A DNA stretch of 48,319 bases from Amycolatopsis acidicola (GCF_007713735.2 NZ_VMNW02000073.1:1-48319); one strand, 5' to 3'. Positions 15,384-23,684 are shown, counted from the first letter of the stretch. Notes: generated from the letters alone by a model not told the origin. A program made the numbers and translations.

Positions 15384-16226
15384 TCAAGCCAACGGTGCCA
15401 ACGCCTCCGCCAATGGCTCCAACACCGCGGGCTTCGCGCGGTGCGGCAGGTTCAGCACCACCATGTCGACCCCGGCCTCCCGTAACGCGGCGACCTTCTC
15501 CACGGCCGGGCCGATACCGGCGTCGGGGTCGATGATCACGTTCACCGAGCACACGATGTCCGCCGGGTCGCGGCCGAGTTCGTCGCAGCGCACGAGCAGC
15601 ATTTCCTTCAGGGGCAACCAGTCCGCGGGCCCGCTCACCAGGCAGTTCCACTGCTGCGCCCACCGCGCCACCGACCGCAGCGTGCGGTTCGGCCCGCGGC
15701 CGCCGATCACGATGGGCGGGTGCGGGCGCTGCACCGGCTTCGGTTCGCAGCGCGCGTCGGTCAGCCGGAAGTGCTTGCCCTCGAAGTCGGTGCTCTCCCG
15801 CGAAAGCAGCCCGATGATCACCTGCACGCCTTCGTCGAACCGGTCGAACCGCTCGCGCAGCGGCGGCAGCTCGATCCCGTACGCGTCGCATTCCCGCTGG
15901 TGCCAGCCGGCGCCGAGGCCGACCTCCAGCCGCCCCTGCGAGATCACGTCGATGGTCGCCGCCATGTTCGCCAGCACCGCCGGATGCCGGTAGGGCATCC
16001 CGGAAACCTGGCAGCCCAGCCGGATCCGCCTGGTCACCGACGCGAGCGCGGCGAGCATCGTCCAGCCCTCGAAGTTGGGGCCGCCCACGGTGTCGCCGGT
16101 CAGCGGATAGAAGTGGTCCCAGTTCCACGCGGACTCGAACAGTTCGATGTCGTCGGCCGCGACCCAGACGTCGCGCAGTTCGTTCCAGCTGGTGTGCTCG
16201 GGCCTGGTCTTGATCGCGAAACGCAT
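15384..16226 (-). CDS. LLM class F420-dependent oxidoreductase
   Basis: 280 residues of a luciferase-like TIM barrel. Visible motifs are WNWDHFYPL near the N-terminus, GCQVSGMPYRHPAVLANMAA, the family signature SQGRLEVGLGAGWHQRECDAYG and PIVIGGRGPNRTLRSVARWA. Most actinobacterial members use coenzyme F420 to reduce or oxidise a small molecule. The substrate is unknown. The ATG has a strong GGAGGTGAGGG site. It faces away from icd across a 191-base gap. Confidence 0.9.
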   Translation of the reverse strand: MRFAIKTRPEHTSWNELRDVWVAADDIELFESAWNWDHFYPLTGDTVGGPNFEGWTMLAALASVTRRIRLGCQVSGMPYRHPAVLANMAATIDVISQGRLEVGLGAGWHQRECDAYGIELPPLRERFDRFDEGVQVIIGLLSRESTDFEGKHFRLTDARCEPKPVQRPHPPIVIGGRGPNRTLRSVARWAQQWNCLVSGPADWLPLKEMLLVRCDELGRDPADIVCSVNVIIDPDAGIGPAVEKVAALREAGVDMVVLNLPHRAKPAVLEPLAEALAPLA

Positions 16227-16417
16227 CGTCCCTCACCTCCGGTAGCCGCACGCGCAACGTACGCCCAACCCGGTGACCTCGGCCACGTCCCGGGACTGCG
16301 AGACTGGTTGTTCGTCACCACCCGGTCCGCTGAACCGTTCCTAGCAGTACGCTTGTACCGCATACCACAGTGCTGAGAAACGAAGCGCGAGGATCCGCGA
16401 GAGGAGCACCGCCGCTC

Positions 16418-17641
16418 ATGGCCAAGATCAAGGTCGAGGGCACCGTCGTCGAACTCGACGGCGATGAGATGACCCGCATCATCTGGCAGTTCATCAAGGA
16501 CAAGTTGATCCATCCGTACCTGGACATCGACTTGGCGTACTACGACCTGGGCATCGAGGAGCGGGACCGCACCGACGACCAGATCACCGTCGACGCCGCG
16601 AACGCCATCAAGCAGCACGGCGTCGGCGTCAAGTGCGCCACCATCACGCCGGACGAGGCGCGGGTCGAGGAGTTCGGCCTGAAGAAGATGTGGCGGAGCC
16701 CCAACGGCACCATCCGGAACATCCTCGGCGGCGTCGTGTTCCGCGAGCCGATCATCATGTCCAACGTGCCGCGGCTGGTGCCGGGCTGGACCAAGCCGAT
16801 CATCATCGGCCGCCACGCCCACGGCGACCAGTACAAGGCCACCGACTTCAAGGTCCCCGGCCCCGGCACGGTCACCATCAGCTACCAGCCGGACGACGGC
16901 TCGGAGCCGATGGAGTTCGAGGTCGCGAAGTTCCCCGAGGGCGGCGGTGTCGCGATGGGGATGTACAACTTCCGCAAGTCCATCGAGGACTTCGCGCGCG
17001 CTTCGCTGCAGTACGGCCTCGACCGAGGCTTCCCGGTGTACCTCTCCACCAAGAACACGATCCTCAAGGCCTACGACGGCATGTTCAAGGACGTGTTCCA
17101 GGAGATCTACGAGAACGAGTACAAGGCGGACTTCGACGCCAAGGGCCTGACCTACGAGCACCGGCTGATCGACGACATGGTCGCCGCGTCGTTGAAGTGG
17201 GAAGGCGGCTACGTCTGGGCCACCAAGAACTACGACGGTGACGTCCAGTCCGACACGGTCGCGCAGGGCTTCGGCTCGCTGGGCCTGATGACCTCGGTGC
17301 TCCGCACGCCGGACGGCAAGACCGTGGAGGCCGAGGCCGCGCACGGCACCGTCACCCGGCACTACCGCCAGCACCAGCAGGGCAAGCCGACCTCCACGAA
17401 CCCGATCGCGTCGATCTACGCGTGGACCCGTGGCCTCGAGCACCGCGGCAAGCTGGACGGCAACTCCGAGCTGATCGGCTTCGCCAACAAGCTGGAGCAG
17501 GTCGTCATCGAGACCGTCGAGGGCGGCAAGATGACCAAGGACCTCGCGCTGCTGATCGGCAAGGACCAGCCGTTCCAGACCACCGAGGAGTTCCTCGCGA
17601 CGCTGGACGAGAACCTGGCGCGCAAGATCAACCAGGGCTGA
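16418..17641 (+). CDS. icd: NADP-dependent isocitrate dehydrogenase
   Basis: 407 residues of the homodimeric, eukaryote-like NADP enzyme (M. tuberculosis Icd1 is about the same length). It oxidises isocitrate to 2-oxoglutarate in the TCA cycle. Motifs include VELDGDEMTRIIW, KMWRSPNGTIRN (substrate binding), KNYDGDVQSDTVAQGFGSLG with metal-binding aspartates, and EAAHGTVTRHYR. ATG 16418 gives the canonical MAKIKVEGTVVELDG and has GAGGAG eleven bases upstream. A terminator follows the gene. Confidence 0.97.
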   Translation: MAKIKVEGTVVELDGDEMTRIIWQFIKDKLIHPYLDIDLAYYDLGIEERDRTDDQITVDAANAIKQHGVGVKCATITPDEARVEEFGLKKMWRSPNGTIRNILGGVVFREPIIMSNVPRLVPGWTKPIIIGRHAHGDQYKATDFKVPGPGTVTISYQPDDGSEPMEFEVAKFPEGGGVAMGMYNFRKSIEDFARASLQYGLDRGFPVYLSTKNTILKAYDGMFKDVFQEIYENEYKADFDAKGLTYEHRLIDDMVAASLKWEGGYVWATKNYDGDVQSDTVAQGFGSLGLMTSVLRTPDGKTVEAEAAHGTVTRHYRQHQQGKPTSTNPIASIYAWTRGLEHRGKLDGNSELIGFANKLEQVVIETVEGGKMTKDLALLIGKDQPFQTTEEFLATLDENLARKINQG

Positions 17642-17657
17642 GTAGCCACCGGCCGTG

Positions 17658-17697
17658 AAAAGGGGCGCGGGCCGCGAAAGCGGACGTGCCCCTTTTT
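17658..17697 (+). terminator. intrinsic terminator after icd
   Basis: AAAAGGGGC (17658-17666) pairs with GCCCCTTTT (17688-17696), followed by a further T. The loop contains an inner GC-rich helix (GGGCCGCGAAAGCGG). The five-T run makes this a classical Rho-independent terminator. Confidence 0.85.
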
Positions 17698-17713
17698 CGT
17701 AGGCTGTGCACCC

Positions 17714-18370
17714 ATGCGGGTGAAAGACAGCCACGGAGAGTTCTGGCAGGCGTACCGGCGGATGACGCCGTGGCACCGGCTCGTGCAGCCGGCCAACCTC
17801 GCCCAGCTCGAGTACTCGAGGTACCGGGTCGCGCCGAAGCGGCCGAGCGTGATCGAGCAGTCGAAGCGAAGGCGAGCCGAGCGCCAGGAGCGCCAGGAGG
17901 CCAAGCGCGAGCAGCGCAAGATCACCGGCTGGCACTGGCTCTACATGGGTCCGGCGCTGGTCGTGGGCGTGCTCGTCATCGGGTTGGCTGCCCAGGCACT
18001 GGAAGCCGTGGTGTATTTCCTCGTGTTCCTCGCCTGGCTGGTGCTGATGCCGTTCTACCTCGTCGAGTTGGTGGCCCGGACCGTCGTCGGTGCCGGGCTG
18101 TGGCTCGCGAGGCTGACCGGTCTCGCCCGCAGCCGGGTGGACGTCGTCGGCGGGCTCGGGCAGGTCCAGTCGCTGACGAAGGTGCTGGTGCCGGGGTTCG
18201 GCAACGCCGGGCACCTGGTCCGCGCGGTCGTCGACCAGCGCAGGACCTCCGCGGTGCCGTTCGATCCCCGGGATCCGGCCGTCGGCCGGCTGCTCGGCGC
18301 GGCGCGGGCGGAGGTCACCGAGCACGCGAGCGTGTGGTCCGCACCGGCACCGGTGATGCCCGGGCGTTGA
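17714..18370 (+). CDS. hypothetical membrane protein
   Basis: 218 residues. A cytosolic N-terminal part (FWQAYRRMTPWHRLV) is followed by a highly basic, probably helical stretch at about 46-70 (RRRAERQERQEAKREQRK). Two adjacent membrane helices follow (about 75-97 and 98-122) and then a C-terminal soluble domain with FGNAGHLVRAVVDQRRTSAVPFDP. I do not recognise the family. It starts 72 bases after icd, beyond the terminator, and is followed by its own hairpin, so it is probably monocistronic. Confidence 0.7.
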   Translation: MRVKDSHGEFWQAYRRMTPWHRLVQPANLAQLEYSRYRVAPKRPSVIEQSKRRRAERQERQEAKREQRKITGWHWLYMGPALVVGVLVIGLAAQALEAVVYFLVFLAWLVLMPFYLVELVARTVVGAGLWLARLTGLARSRVDVVGGLGQVQSLTKVLVPGFGNAGHLVRAVVDQRRTSAVPFDPRDPAVGRLLGAARAEVTEHASVWSAPAPVMPGR

Positions 18371-18374
18371 ACTT

Positions 18375-18397
18375 CCGTTGGCGTCAACGGGTGTTTT
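18375..18397 (+). terminator. intrinsic terminator after the membrane protein gene
   Basis: CCGTTG (18375-18380), loop GCGT, CAACGG (18385-18390), then GTGTTTT. A short stem with a tetraloop and a T-rich tail directly after the stop codon. Confidence 0.65.
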
Positions 18398-18479
18398 CGC
18401 CCGCGCGGACTGTCGGAGCGGAACAGGGCATGGCTACCCTTACCGGAAGTCCTTCTTGTATTCGGACGAGGAGCTAGCC

Positions 18480-18800
18480 GTGGTTCTGGGCCTGCCGAAG
18501 AAAGTCGTGATCATCGCTGCGGTGCTGATCGGCATCGGCATCATCTACGTGATGGGTGTGGACAAGCGCGCTTCCGAGGGAGCCACCGGCGGTTCGACCG
18601 GGTGCAAGGTCACCGTCACCGCCGACGTGCTCAACGTGCGTGCCGCGCCGGACGCCGGGGCGGACGTCGTCGGGAAGTTCAACCAGAACGCCGAGACCGG
18701 GGCCGAGCCGGTGGTGCAGAACGGTTTCCGGAAGCTGGCGGACAACAAGTGGGCGTCGTCGGACTTCCTCAAGCCGGTCGAGGGCACCAACTGCGGTTAG
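18480..18800 (+). CDS. membrane-anchored SH3-like domain protein
   Basis: 106 residues. Residues about 7-24 (VVIIAAVLIGIGIIYVMG) form one N-terminal membrane anchor. An extracellular bacterial SH3 (SH3b) domain follows with TADVLNVRAAPDAGADVVGKF, the usual LNVRxxP signature, ending in KWASSDFLKPVEG. Such domains often bind cell-wall peptides. GTG 18480 is chosen because GAGGAG lies just upstream and the hydrophobic anchor starts there; the longer frame from 18378 crosses the preceding terminator. Its stop overlaps the stop of the opposing MBL pseudogene. Confidence 0.75.
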   Translation: MVLGLPKKVVIIAAVLIGIGIIYVMGVDKRASEGATGGSTGCKVTVTADVLNVRAAPDAGADVVGKFNQNAETGAEPVVQNGFRKLADNKWASSDFLKPVEGTNCG

Positions 18801-19274
18801 AGCCGTAGCCCTTCGTCCGCGGCGATTACCTCGCCCGGGTAGTGAGCACGGGCCTCGGCAACTGAGACGGCCCGGTCGCTGCCAGGCCACGTGGTGGAGT
18901 AGTGGCCAGGCGTCGAGTCGGAACGGTCCGATCGTCGCGGGTTCGGCCACGTCGTGCACCTCGAACACCGTGCGGGGATGCGGCCGGGGCTCCGTGGCTT
19001 CGAGGACTCGCAGCACGCCGGGTGTGCAGTAGAGCGGGAGCCTGCCCTCGCGGGTGAACTGCTGGAGGCGGCCGAGCGCGGAGAGGTCCGCGCAGTGGTC
19101 GGGGTGCTCGTGGGTGATCACCACCGCGTCCACGGGTTCGCGCAGCCGGGAGGCGGTGCCGTAGCCGAGGTCCAGTACGAGGCGGAAACCGTTGTGGCTC
19201 AGCAGGAATCCGCTGCAGGCGCGGCCGGGCTCCGGCCAGGCCCCGCAGCTGCCGAGCACGGTGAGCCGGCTCAC
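18797..19274 (-). pseudogene. metallo-beta-lactamase-fold hydrolase, internally deleted and frameshifted
   Basis: From GTG 19274 the frame gives SRLTVLGSCGAWPEPG, VVITHEHPDHCADLSAL (the HxHxDH metal motif) and FRLDAWPLLHHV, then turns to unrelated Arg-rich sequence near 18890. In the next frame the same DNA gives TWPGSDRAVSVAEARAHY and ends GEVIAADEGLRL at a TAA (18797-18799), the normal C-terminus of these hydrolases. The central part with the GDTGP metal aspartate and later histidines is missing. So about 70-100 residues were deleted and the frame broken. The two fragments total roughly 160 residues against the usual 240-260. Confidence 0.75.
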
Positions 19275-19325
19275 CCGGGCAGTCTGGCACGGGTTTTGTC
19301 GGTGGTCGCCGGTAACCTGCCCGTC

Positions 19326-20123
19326 GTGCTTACCGTCTCCACAGTCAACGTCAACGGCATGCGTGCCGCCGCCAAGAAGGGCTTCGTCGAGTGGCTTGCC
19401 ACGAGCGAGGCCGACGTCGTGCTGTGCCAGGAGGTGCGCGCCGAGGAGAGCCAGCTGCCCGAGGAGGTCGTGGCCCCGGACGGCTGGCACGCGCGGCACG
19501 CGTCCTGCGAGGTCAAGGGGCGCAACGGCGTCTCGGTGTACAGCAGGGCGGATCCGGAGGAGGTCCGCGTCGGCTTCGGTGAGGCGGAGTTCGAGAACAG
19601 CGGGCGGTACCTGGAGGTGCACCTGCCGGGGCTCGTGGTGGCGAGCCTGTACCTGCCGAGCGGGGATGTCGGCACGCCGCGGCAGGAGGAGAAGGAGCGG
19701 TTCATGGCCGCGTTCCTGCCCTACCTTGCCGAGCTGCGGGCGAAGGCCGAGGCGGCGGGCGCGGAGGTGCTCGTCGGCGGGGACTGGAACATCGCGCACG
19801 CCGAGGTGGATCTGAAGAACTGGCGCACCAACCGGAAGAACTCGGGCTTCCTGCCGGAGGAGCGGGAGTGGCTGGGCCGCGTCTACGCCGAGGCCGGGTA
19901 TGTCGACGTGCAGCGCAAGCTCGACCCGGAGGGGCCAGGGCCGTACACGTGGTGGTCGTACCGCGGCAAGGCCTTCGACAACGACGCCGGCTGGCGGATC
20001 GATCTCCAGGTCGCCACCCCGGGCCTGGCCGACCGCGCGGTCTCGGCGACGGTCGAGCGCGCCGCGACGTACGCCGAACGCTGGTCGGACCACGCGCCGC
20101 TCACGGTGACGTATCAGGACTGA
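19326..20123 (+). CDS. xthA: exodeoxyribonuclease III (AP endonuclease)
   Basis: 265 residues of the exonuclease III/APE1 family. It cleaves abasic sites and removes 3' blocks in base excision repair. Motifs are STVNVNGMRAA, LCQEVRAEE (catalytic Glu), VGGDWNIAHAEVDLKNW (Asp, Asn), WWSYRGKAFDNDAGWRIDLQ and the terminal SDHAPL (Asp-His). The GTG start gives MLTVSTVNVNG, the expected N-terminus. It is divergent from the MBL pseudogene with 51 bases between, and is followed 42 bases later by the HD-domain gene. Confidence 0.93.
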   Translation: MLTVSTVNVNGMRAAAKKGFVEWLATSEADVVLCQEVRAEESQLPEEVVAPDGWHARHASCEVKGRNGVSVYSRADPEEVRVGFGEAEFENSGRYLEVHLPGLVVASLYLPSGDVGTPRQEEKERFMAAFLPYLAELRAKAEAAGAEVLVGGDWNIAHAEVDLKNWRTNRKNSGFLPEEREWLGRVYAEAGYVDVQRKLDPEGPGPYTWWSYRGKAFDNDAGWRIDLQVATPGLADRAVSATVERAATYAERWSDHAPLTVTYQD

Positions 20124-20165
20124 TCGGGCACAATCGGGCGGCCACGATCGAGACAGTGAGGTGCC

Positions 20166-20792
20166 GTGACTCTGCCAGAACGCAATCCGCTGCCGCCGGT
20201 CGGTGGGCGGTTGGGGGCGCAGTTCGGGTTCCTGATCGAGATCGACCGGCTGAAGACCGTGCTGCGCCAGTCGCCTCTCGCGGCCGCGGAGCGGCGCGAG
20301 AACGACGCCGAGCATTCGTGGCACCTGGCGATGATGGTCGCAGTGCTGGCCGAGTACTCGGATGAGCCGATCGACGTCGGGCACACCATCCAGCTCGTCT
20401 CGGTGCACGATCTGGTCGAGATCTACGCCGGGGACACCCCGCTCTACGACGACGAAGGCCGCGAGAGCCAAGAAGAGCGCGAGAAGGCCGCCGCAGCGAA
20501 GCTGTTCGGGTTGCTCCCAGACGATCAGGCGCGCCGGTTCCGCGCGCTGTGGGACGAGTTCGAAGCCCGCGAGACGGCCGAAGCGCGCTTCGCGAAGGCG
20601 ATGGATCGGTTGCAGCCGTTGCTGTTGAACTGGATGGCCGAGGGCGGCACCTGGCGCACGCCCGGCGTGACGGCGGATACGGTGCGCGCTCGCAAGTCCG
20701 TGATCGGTGGTGCGTCGGCCGAGTTGTGGGCGGCGGCGCAGGAGATCATCGCCGAGGGGGAGCGGCGTGGGTGGGTGGCGCCGGGGACCTAG
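20166..20792 (+). CDS. HD domain phosphohydrolase (YfbR/5'-nucleotidase-like)
   Basis: 208 residues. The HD metal centre is visible as NDAEHSWH (His50, His53) and HDLVEIYAGDT (His81-Asp82). The FLIEIDRLKTVLRQS start and this spacing match the YfbR/HDDC2 family, which dephosphorylates deoxyribonucleoside 5'-monophosphates. The exact substrate is an inference. GTG 20166 is preceded by a GTGAGG site. It probably shares a transcript with xthA. The following 142 bases to the convergent NUDIX gene hold an imperfect inverted repeat (about 20881-20925). Confidence 0.82.
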   Translation: MTLPERNPLPPVGGRLGAQFGFLIEIDRLKTVLRQSPLAAAERRENDAEHSWHLAMMVAVLAEYSDEPIDVGHTIQLVSVHDLVEIYAGDTPLYDDEGRESQEEREKAAAAKLFGLLPDDQARRFRALWDEFEARETAEARFAKAMDRLQPLLLNWMAEGGTWRTPGVTADTVRARKSVIGGASAELWAAAQEIIAEGERRGWVAPGT

Positions 20793-20934
20793 GCGATCCC
20801 GAGGCGTCGCCCGCGAGGCCGCGCCGCCGGGGGCCGATCTGGGTGGATCGCTTCGGCGGGGAGAGAGAAAGAGCGGGGTCTATCTCCGGAACCGTCGCGG
20901 GGGCATGCCGGTTCGGAAACCCTCGCGGCAATTC

Positions 20935-21393
20935 TCAGCCCAGCTCGGCGACCCGGTCCAGGAAAGGCCGTTGTCCCTTGACGATCTTCGCCCGGGCGGG
21001 CTCCAGTTCGAACCACTCCACGCGGTCCAGTTCCGGGAACTCCCGCATCCGGCCGGAACCTCGCGGCCACTCCATTTCGAACGTGCCCGCCACGACGGCC
21101 GCCGGGTCGACGTCGCCGCGTAGGGCCCACGCGGTCACGGTTTTCCCGCCCGACTGCCGCACTTCGCCGAGCGGGATCAGCTCACCCTCGGGCACCGGCA
21201 GGCCCAGCTCCTCCGTGAACTCCCGCCGCGCGGCGGCTTCCGGGGTCTCGTCCTCGCCGTACTCGCCCTTGGGCAGCGACCACCCGCCCTCGTCCTTACG
21301 CGCCCAGAACGGCCCGCCCATGTGTCCGAGCAGGACCTCGAGCGGACCATTTCCGGTGCGGTACAACAGAATCCCCGCGCTCTGCTTGCTCAA
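20935..21393 (-). CDS. NUDIX hydrolase
   Basis: 152 residues with a complete Nudix box: G43-x5-E49-x7-R57-E58-x2-E61-E62-x-G64 (GEYGEDETPEAAARREFTEE). The start SAGILLYRTGNGPLEVLLGH and WSLPKGEY resemble small NTP/diadenosine pyrophosphohydrolases. The substrate is unknown. The TTG start overlaps the stop of the SRPBCC gene (TTGA), so translation is coupled. Last gene of an HTH-SRPBCC-NUDIX operon. Confidence 0.9.
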   Translation of the reverse strand: MSKQSAGILLYRTGNGPLEVLLGHMGGPFWARKDEGGWSLPKGEYGEDETPEAAARREFTEELGLPVPEGELIPLGEVRQSGGKTVTAWALRGDVDPAAVVAGTFEMEWPRGSGRMREFPELDRVEWFELEPARAKIVKGQRPFLDRVAELG

Positions 21394-22082
21394 GCGGTGA
21401 ACACCCCGTCCAGCCAGGCCCGCCAGGCCCGTTCCGTCTTCTCTCTGTCCACCTGCTCACCGAACAGGTGGTGCGCCGCATCGACAGTACGGCCGAAGTG
21501 GTTGCGCCCGAAAAACCGGTACAGCGCGTCCTCGGAGCGTAGCCCCACGAAATACGGGTTCACGTAGTCGACGACCGCGTCGACCGGGGCGACACCGGGC
21601 AGCTCCAGTCGTACCTCGTCGCCGGTCTGGTGAGCGCCGAGCGCCCGCTTCACGTCCTCCAGCGCCCGCGGCCCCGACGATCCGGCAGGCCCATCGACCG
21701 ACACGTACGTCGCGGTGCGGCCGGGGAAGTACCGCAAATACTGCGCGAGGGTGTGGAAATAGAAGTCGGTGTGCTTGCTCGCGCCGTCGTACTGGTTGTC
21801 CCAGTCGTCGGTGAAGATTCCACTGTGGACATAGCGCATCGACACCGTACCACCGTCTCTGGCCTCTATCACGTACTCCAGGGCGTTGAACGTGCCGTCC
21901 GGGAAATCCATCCGGACCAGTGCGTGCCCGGGCGGCTCCCAGGCTTTGACGATCGGGTCGCCCGGCCCGACCTCCGGGGTCGGGAACATCCAGTTCCCGG
22001 TGCCGGAGGTGACGGCCTCGAACACCTGCTCCGGAGTGGCGGGCAGCACGACCTCACGGCGGATCTCGAATTCCTTGCCCAT
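21390..22082 (-). CDS. SRPBCC (AHSA1-like) domain protein
   Basis: 230 residues. The N-terminal half has the SRPBCC ligand-cavity fold: FEIRREVVLPATPEQVFEAV, then GNWMFPTPEVGPGDPIV and SMRYVHSG. The C-terminal part (LRSEDALYRFFGRNHFGRTVDAAHH) is an extension seen in actinobacterial homologues. Such proteins bind hydrophobic ligands or act with partner regulators. It lies one base after an ArsR-like HTH gene, a pairing very common for AHSA1 proteins, which suggests the HTH protein controls it. Confidence 0.82.
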   Translation of the reverse strand: MGKEFEIRREVVLPATPEQVFEAVTSGTGNWMFPTPEVGPGDPIVKAWEPPGHALVRMDFPDGTFNALEYVIEARDGGTVSMRYVHSGIFTDDWDNQYDGASKHTDFYFHTLAQYLRYFPGRTATYVSVDGPAGSSGPRALEDVKRALGAHQTGDEVRLELPGVAPVDAVVDYVNPYFVGLRSEDALYRFFGRNHFGRTVDAAHHLFGEQVDREKTERAWRAWLDGVFTA

Positions 22083-22083
22083 T

Positions 22084-22668
22084 TCACTTCTCCTTCTTCT
22101 TCGGATGCAGGGCGACGACGAGCCGGTGCCGGCGCCCGCCCTCGGCCTTATCGTCGTGGTACTTCGCGACGAGGGACTTCACGCTGGTGCCCAGTTCCTC
22201 GGCGAAAGCGGCGCGCTCGGCCGCGCTCGCGAAGCGGATTTCCGCGTCGATCGCGTACGTCGCCAATCGCTGCCGGGCGGCGGCCGCGCCGGCGATGAGG
22301 TCGCCGACCTCGCGCACCAGCCGGGCGGCCAGCGACAGCAGCCATCGCGCCGAAAGCTGATCCGGCGCGCGGCTCGGGTCCGGAGCCACGTCGGCGAGCG
22401 CGGACGGCGAAATGACGTAGGAGGCGGCGGTGGCCTGCATGACGCGCTCGGTCACGTTGCCCTTGCGACGTTCCTCGACCAGCTCGATCAGCCCGTGCCG
22501 CTCCAGCGCGCGCAGGTGGTAGTTGACCTTCTGGCGCGCCAGCCCGACCTGTGCGGCGAGGCTGGTGGCCGACCCCGGTTCGGCGAGCGCGGCGAGCAGT
22601 TTCGCGCGCACGGGATCAAGCGAAACCTCGGCCGCGGCCGGGTCTTCGATCACGGCGACTTCAAGCAT
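22084..22668 (-). CDS. ArsR-like winged-helix transcriptional regulator
   Basis: 194 residues. The N-terminal DNA-binding domain reads DPVRAKLLAALAEPGSATSLAAQVGLARQKVNYHLRALERHGL, a winged helix of the ArsR/HTH_20 type. The C-terminal part is helical with no metal-binding Cys pattern, so it is not a classical metal sensor. It heads the three-gene operon. No ribosome site precedes ATG 22668, and the promoter lies so close that a leaderless mRNA is likely. Confidence 0.85.
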   Translation of the reverse strand: MLEVAVIEDPAAAEVSLDPVRAKLLAALAEPGSATSLAAQVGLARQKVNYHLRALERHGLIELVEERRKGNVTERVMQATAASYVISPSALADVAPDPSRAPDQLSARWLLSLAARLVREVGDLIAGAAAARQRLATYAIDAEIRFASAAERAAFAEELGTSVKSLVAKYHDDKAEGGRRHRLVVALHPKKKEK

Positions 22669-22677
22669 GCGACCAGA

Positions 22678-22703
22678 GTTCTACCGACAAATAAAGTTGT
22701 CAA
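22678..22703 (-). promoter_or_regulatory. promoter/operator of the HTH-SRPBCC-NUDIX operon
   Basis: On the minus strand TTGACA (22703-22698) is followed by TAGAAC (22683-22678), about ten bases before the ATG; the spacer is short (14 bases). An inverted repeat GACAA-ATAAAG-TTGTC (22686-22701) overlaps the -35 box and spacer and is a reasonable autoregulatory operator. The transcript would begin within a few bases of ATG 22668. Confidence 0.5.
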
Positions 22704-22916
22704 GACGGCTCGGGCTTTCGGTGCCGGAGGTGCGTCGCAGGTCATCCGGCGTTGTGTGGACCCGGTGTTCCGGCCACTCGGATGGGCGCTACTCTCGGCC
22801 TCCGTGATGATCGAAAACGACAGGGCTTGACACGCTCGGTAGTTTTCACGCAGGCAACTTCCACCCATTAGGGTGACGCACGTCCAACCGTCAGTCTCGT
22901 CGCGGGAGGCACCCCG

Positions 22917-23252
22917 GTGCGCAACCGAAGCACTCTGGCCAGGCGTTTCAGCGCGCAACTGCTGCGCGTGGGCATCGCTTTCACCGTGCTGGTGGGCGCG
23001 GGAACAGGGGTCGCGTCCGCCGCGGACACCACGACGACGGATACCACGGCGTCCTTCGGTCTGCTCGGCCCGGTCGGCCTGGCCGCGGTGCTGCTCGGCG
23101 TTGTGGGGATGGCGCTCGGAGTGGTTCGGGCCCGCCGCAAGGCGCAGGCCGAGCAGGAAGCCGCGGTCGTCGCAGAGGCCGCCGAAGTCACCGAAAACGC
23201 CGAGAGCCCCTCGCGCCCGGCACTGACCCCGTACCGCCGCCCCTCCGCGTAA
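22917..23252 (+). CDS. small secreted or membrane protein with signal peptide
   Basis: 111 residues. A basic start and hydrophobic segment end at GTGVASAADT, a good signal-peptidase site. A second membrane helix (about 48-68, GLLGPVGLAAVLLGVVGMAL) is followed by an Arg/Lys stop-transfer segment and a charged tail rich in Ala and Glu. I recognise no family. GTG 22917 has a GGGAGG site. A TTGACA at 22827-22832 lies upstream but no convincing -10 is seen. In the 248-base gap before the gene, the other clear signal is the divergent promoter at 22678-22703. Confidence 0.65.
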   Translation: MRNRSTLARRFSAQLLRVGIAFTVLVGAGTGVASAADTTTTDTTASFGLLGPVGLAAVLLGVVGMALGVVRARRKAQAEQEAAVVAEAAEVTENAESPSRPALTPYRRPSA

Positions 23253-23266
23253 GTGCCCGTATGACA

Positions 23267-23311
23267 CCTTCGGGGGATATCGCCCTGATGGTGGTTACGG
23301 ACCCCCGAAGG
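23267..23311. promoter_or_regulatory. inverted repeat upstream of the truncated LysR gene
   Basis: CCTTCGGGGG (23267-23276) and CCCCCGAAGG (23302-23311) are a perfect 10-bp inverted repeat with a 25-base centre. It lies just after one gene and before the LysR fragment. It may be a weak terminator for the former or an old LysR operator region; ATAACC (23317-23322) follows. Confidence 0.45.
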
Positions 23312-23325
23312 CTTCATAACCTGGC

Positions 23326-23625
23326 TTGGTGCCCTTGCCCTCGCGCGTGACCGAGCTGGCCGGGTTCGATCTGTTGTTGTCCGTGGCTCAGCTCGGCGGC
23401 ATCGGCGCCGCCGCCAGGGCGCACGGCATTTCCCAGCCCGCCGCGTCCGCGCGCATCCGCCAGCTCGAAGCGCGGGTCGGAGTGGCGCTCGTCGACCGAA
23501 CTCCGCGGGGTTCGTCGCTCAGCGAGGCGGGCGCGCTGGTCGCGGATTGGGCCCGCCCGGTGGTCGAAGCGGCCGCTGATCTCGAAACCGGGATAAGCGC
23601 GCTGCAGCACGCGCGTCAGGCGTAG
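23326..23625 (+). pseudogene. LysR-family regulator, truncated after the HTH domain
   Basis: 99 residues with LLLSVAQLGGIGAAARAHGISQPAASARIRQLEARVG and TPRGSSLSEAGALVADWARPVV, a typical LysR winged-helix and linker helix. Normal LysR proteins have about 300 residues; the ligand-binding domain is entirely missing and a TAG stops the frame at 23623-23625, with trpS only 60 bases on. Codon use still looks coding. It may be a remnant, or a short DNA-binding protein still able to dimerise through the linker helix. Confidence 0.6.
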
Positions 23626-23684
23626 CACCCCACGGCGGCCGACCTCGCCGCCGTCGCCGCGCGCGGGCCTGAAAGAATCGGGCC

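Noticed and set aside
14479..16257. A 592-codon minus-strand frame spanning the repair gene, repeat locus and beyond
   Set aside because: Only the 3' part encodes a real protein. The rest crosses the 21-bp repeats and runs out of frame with the LLM gene.
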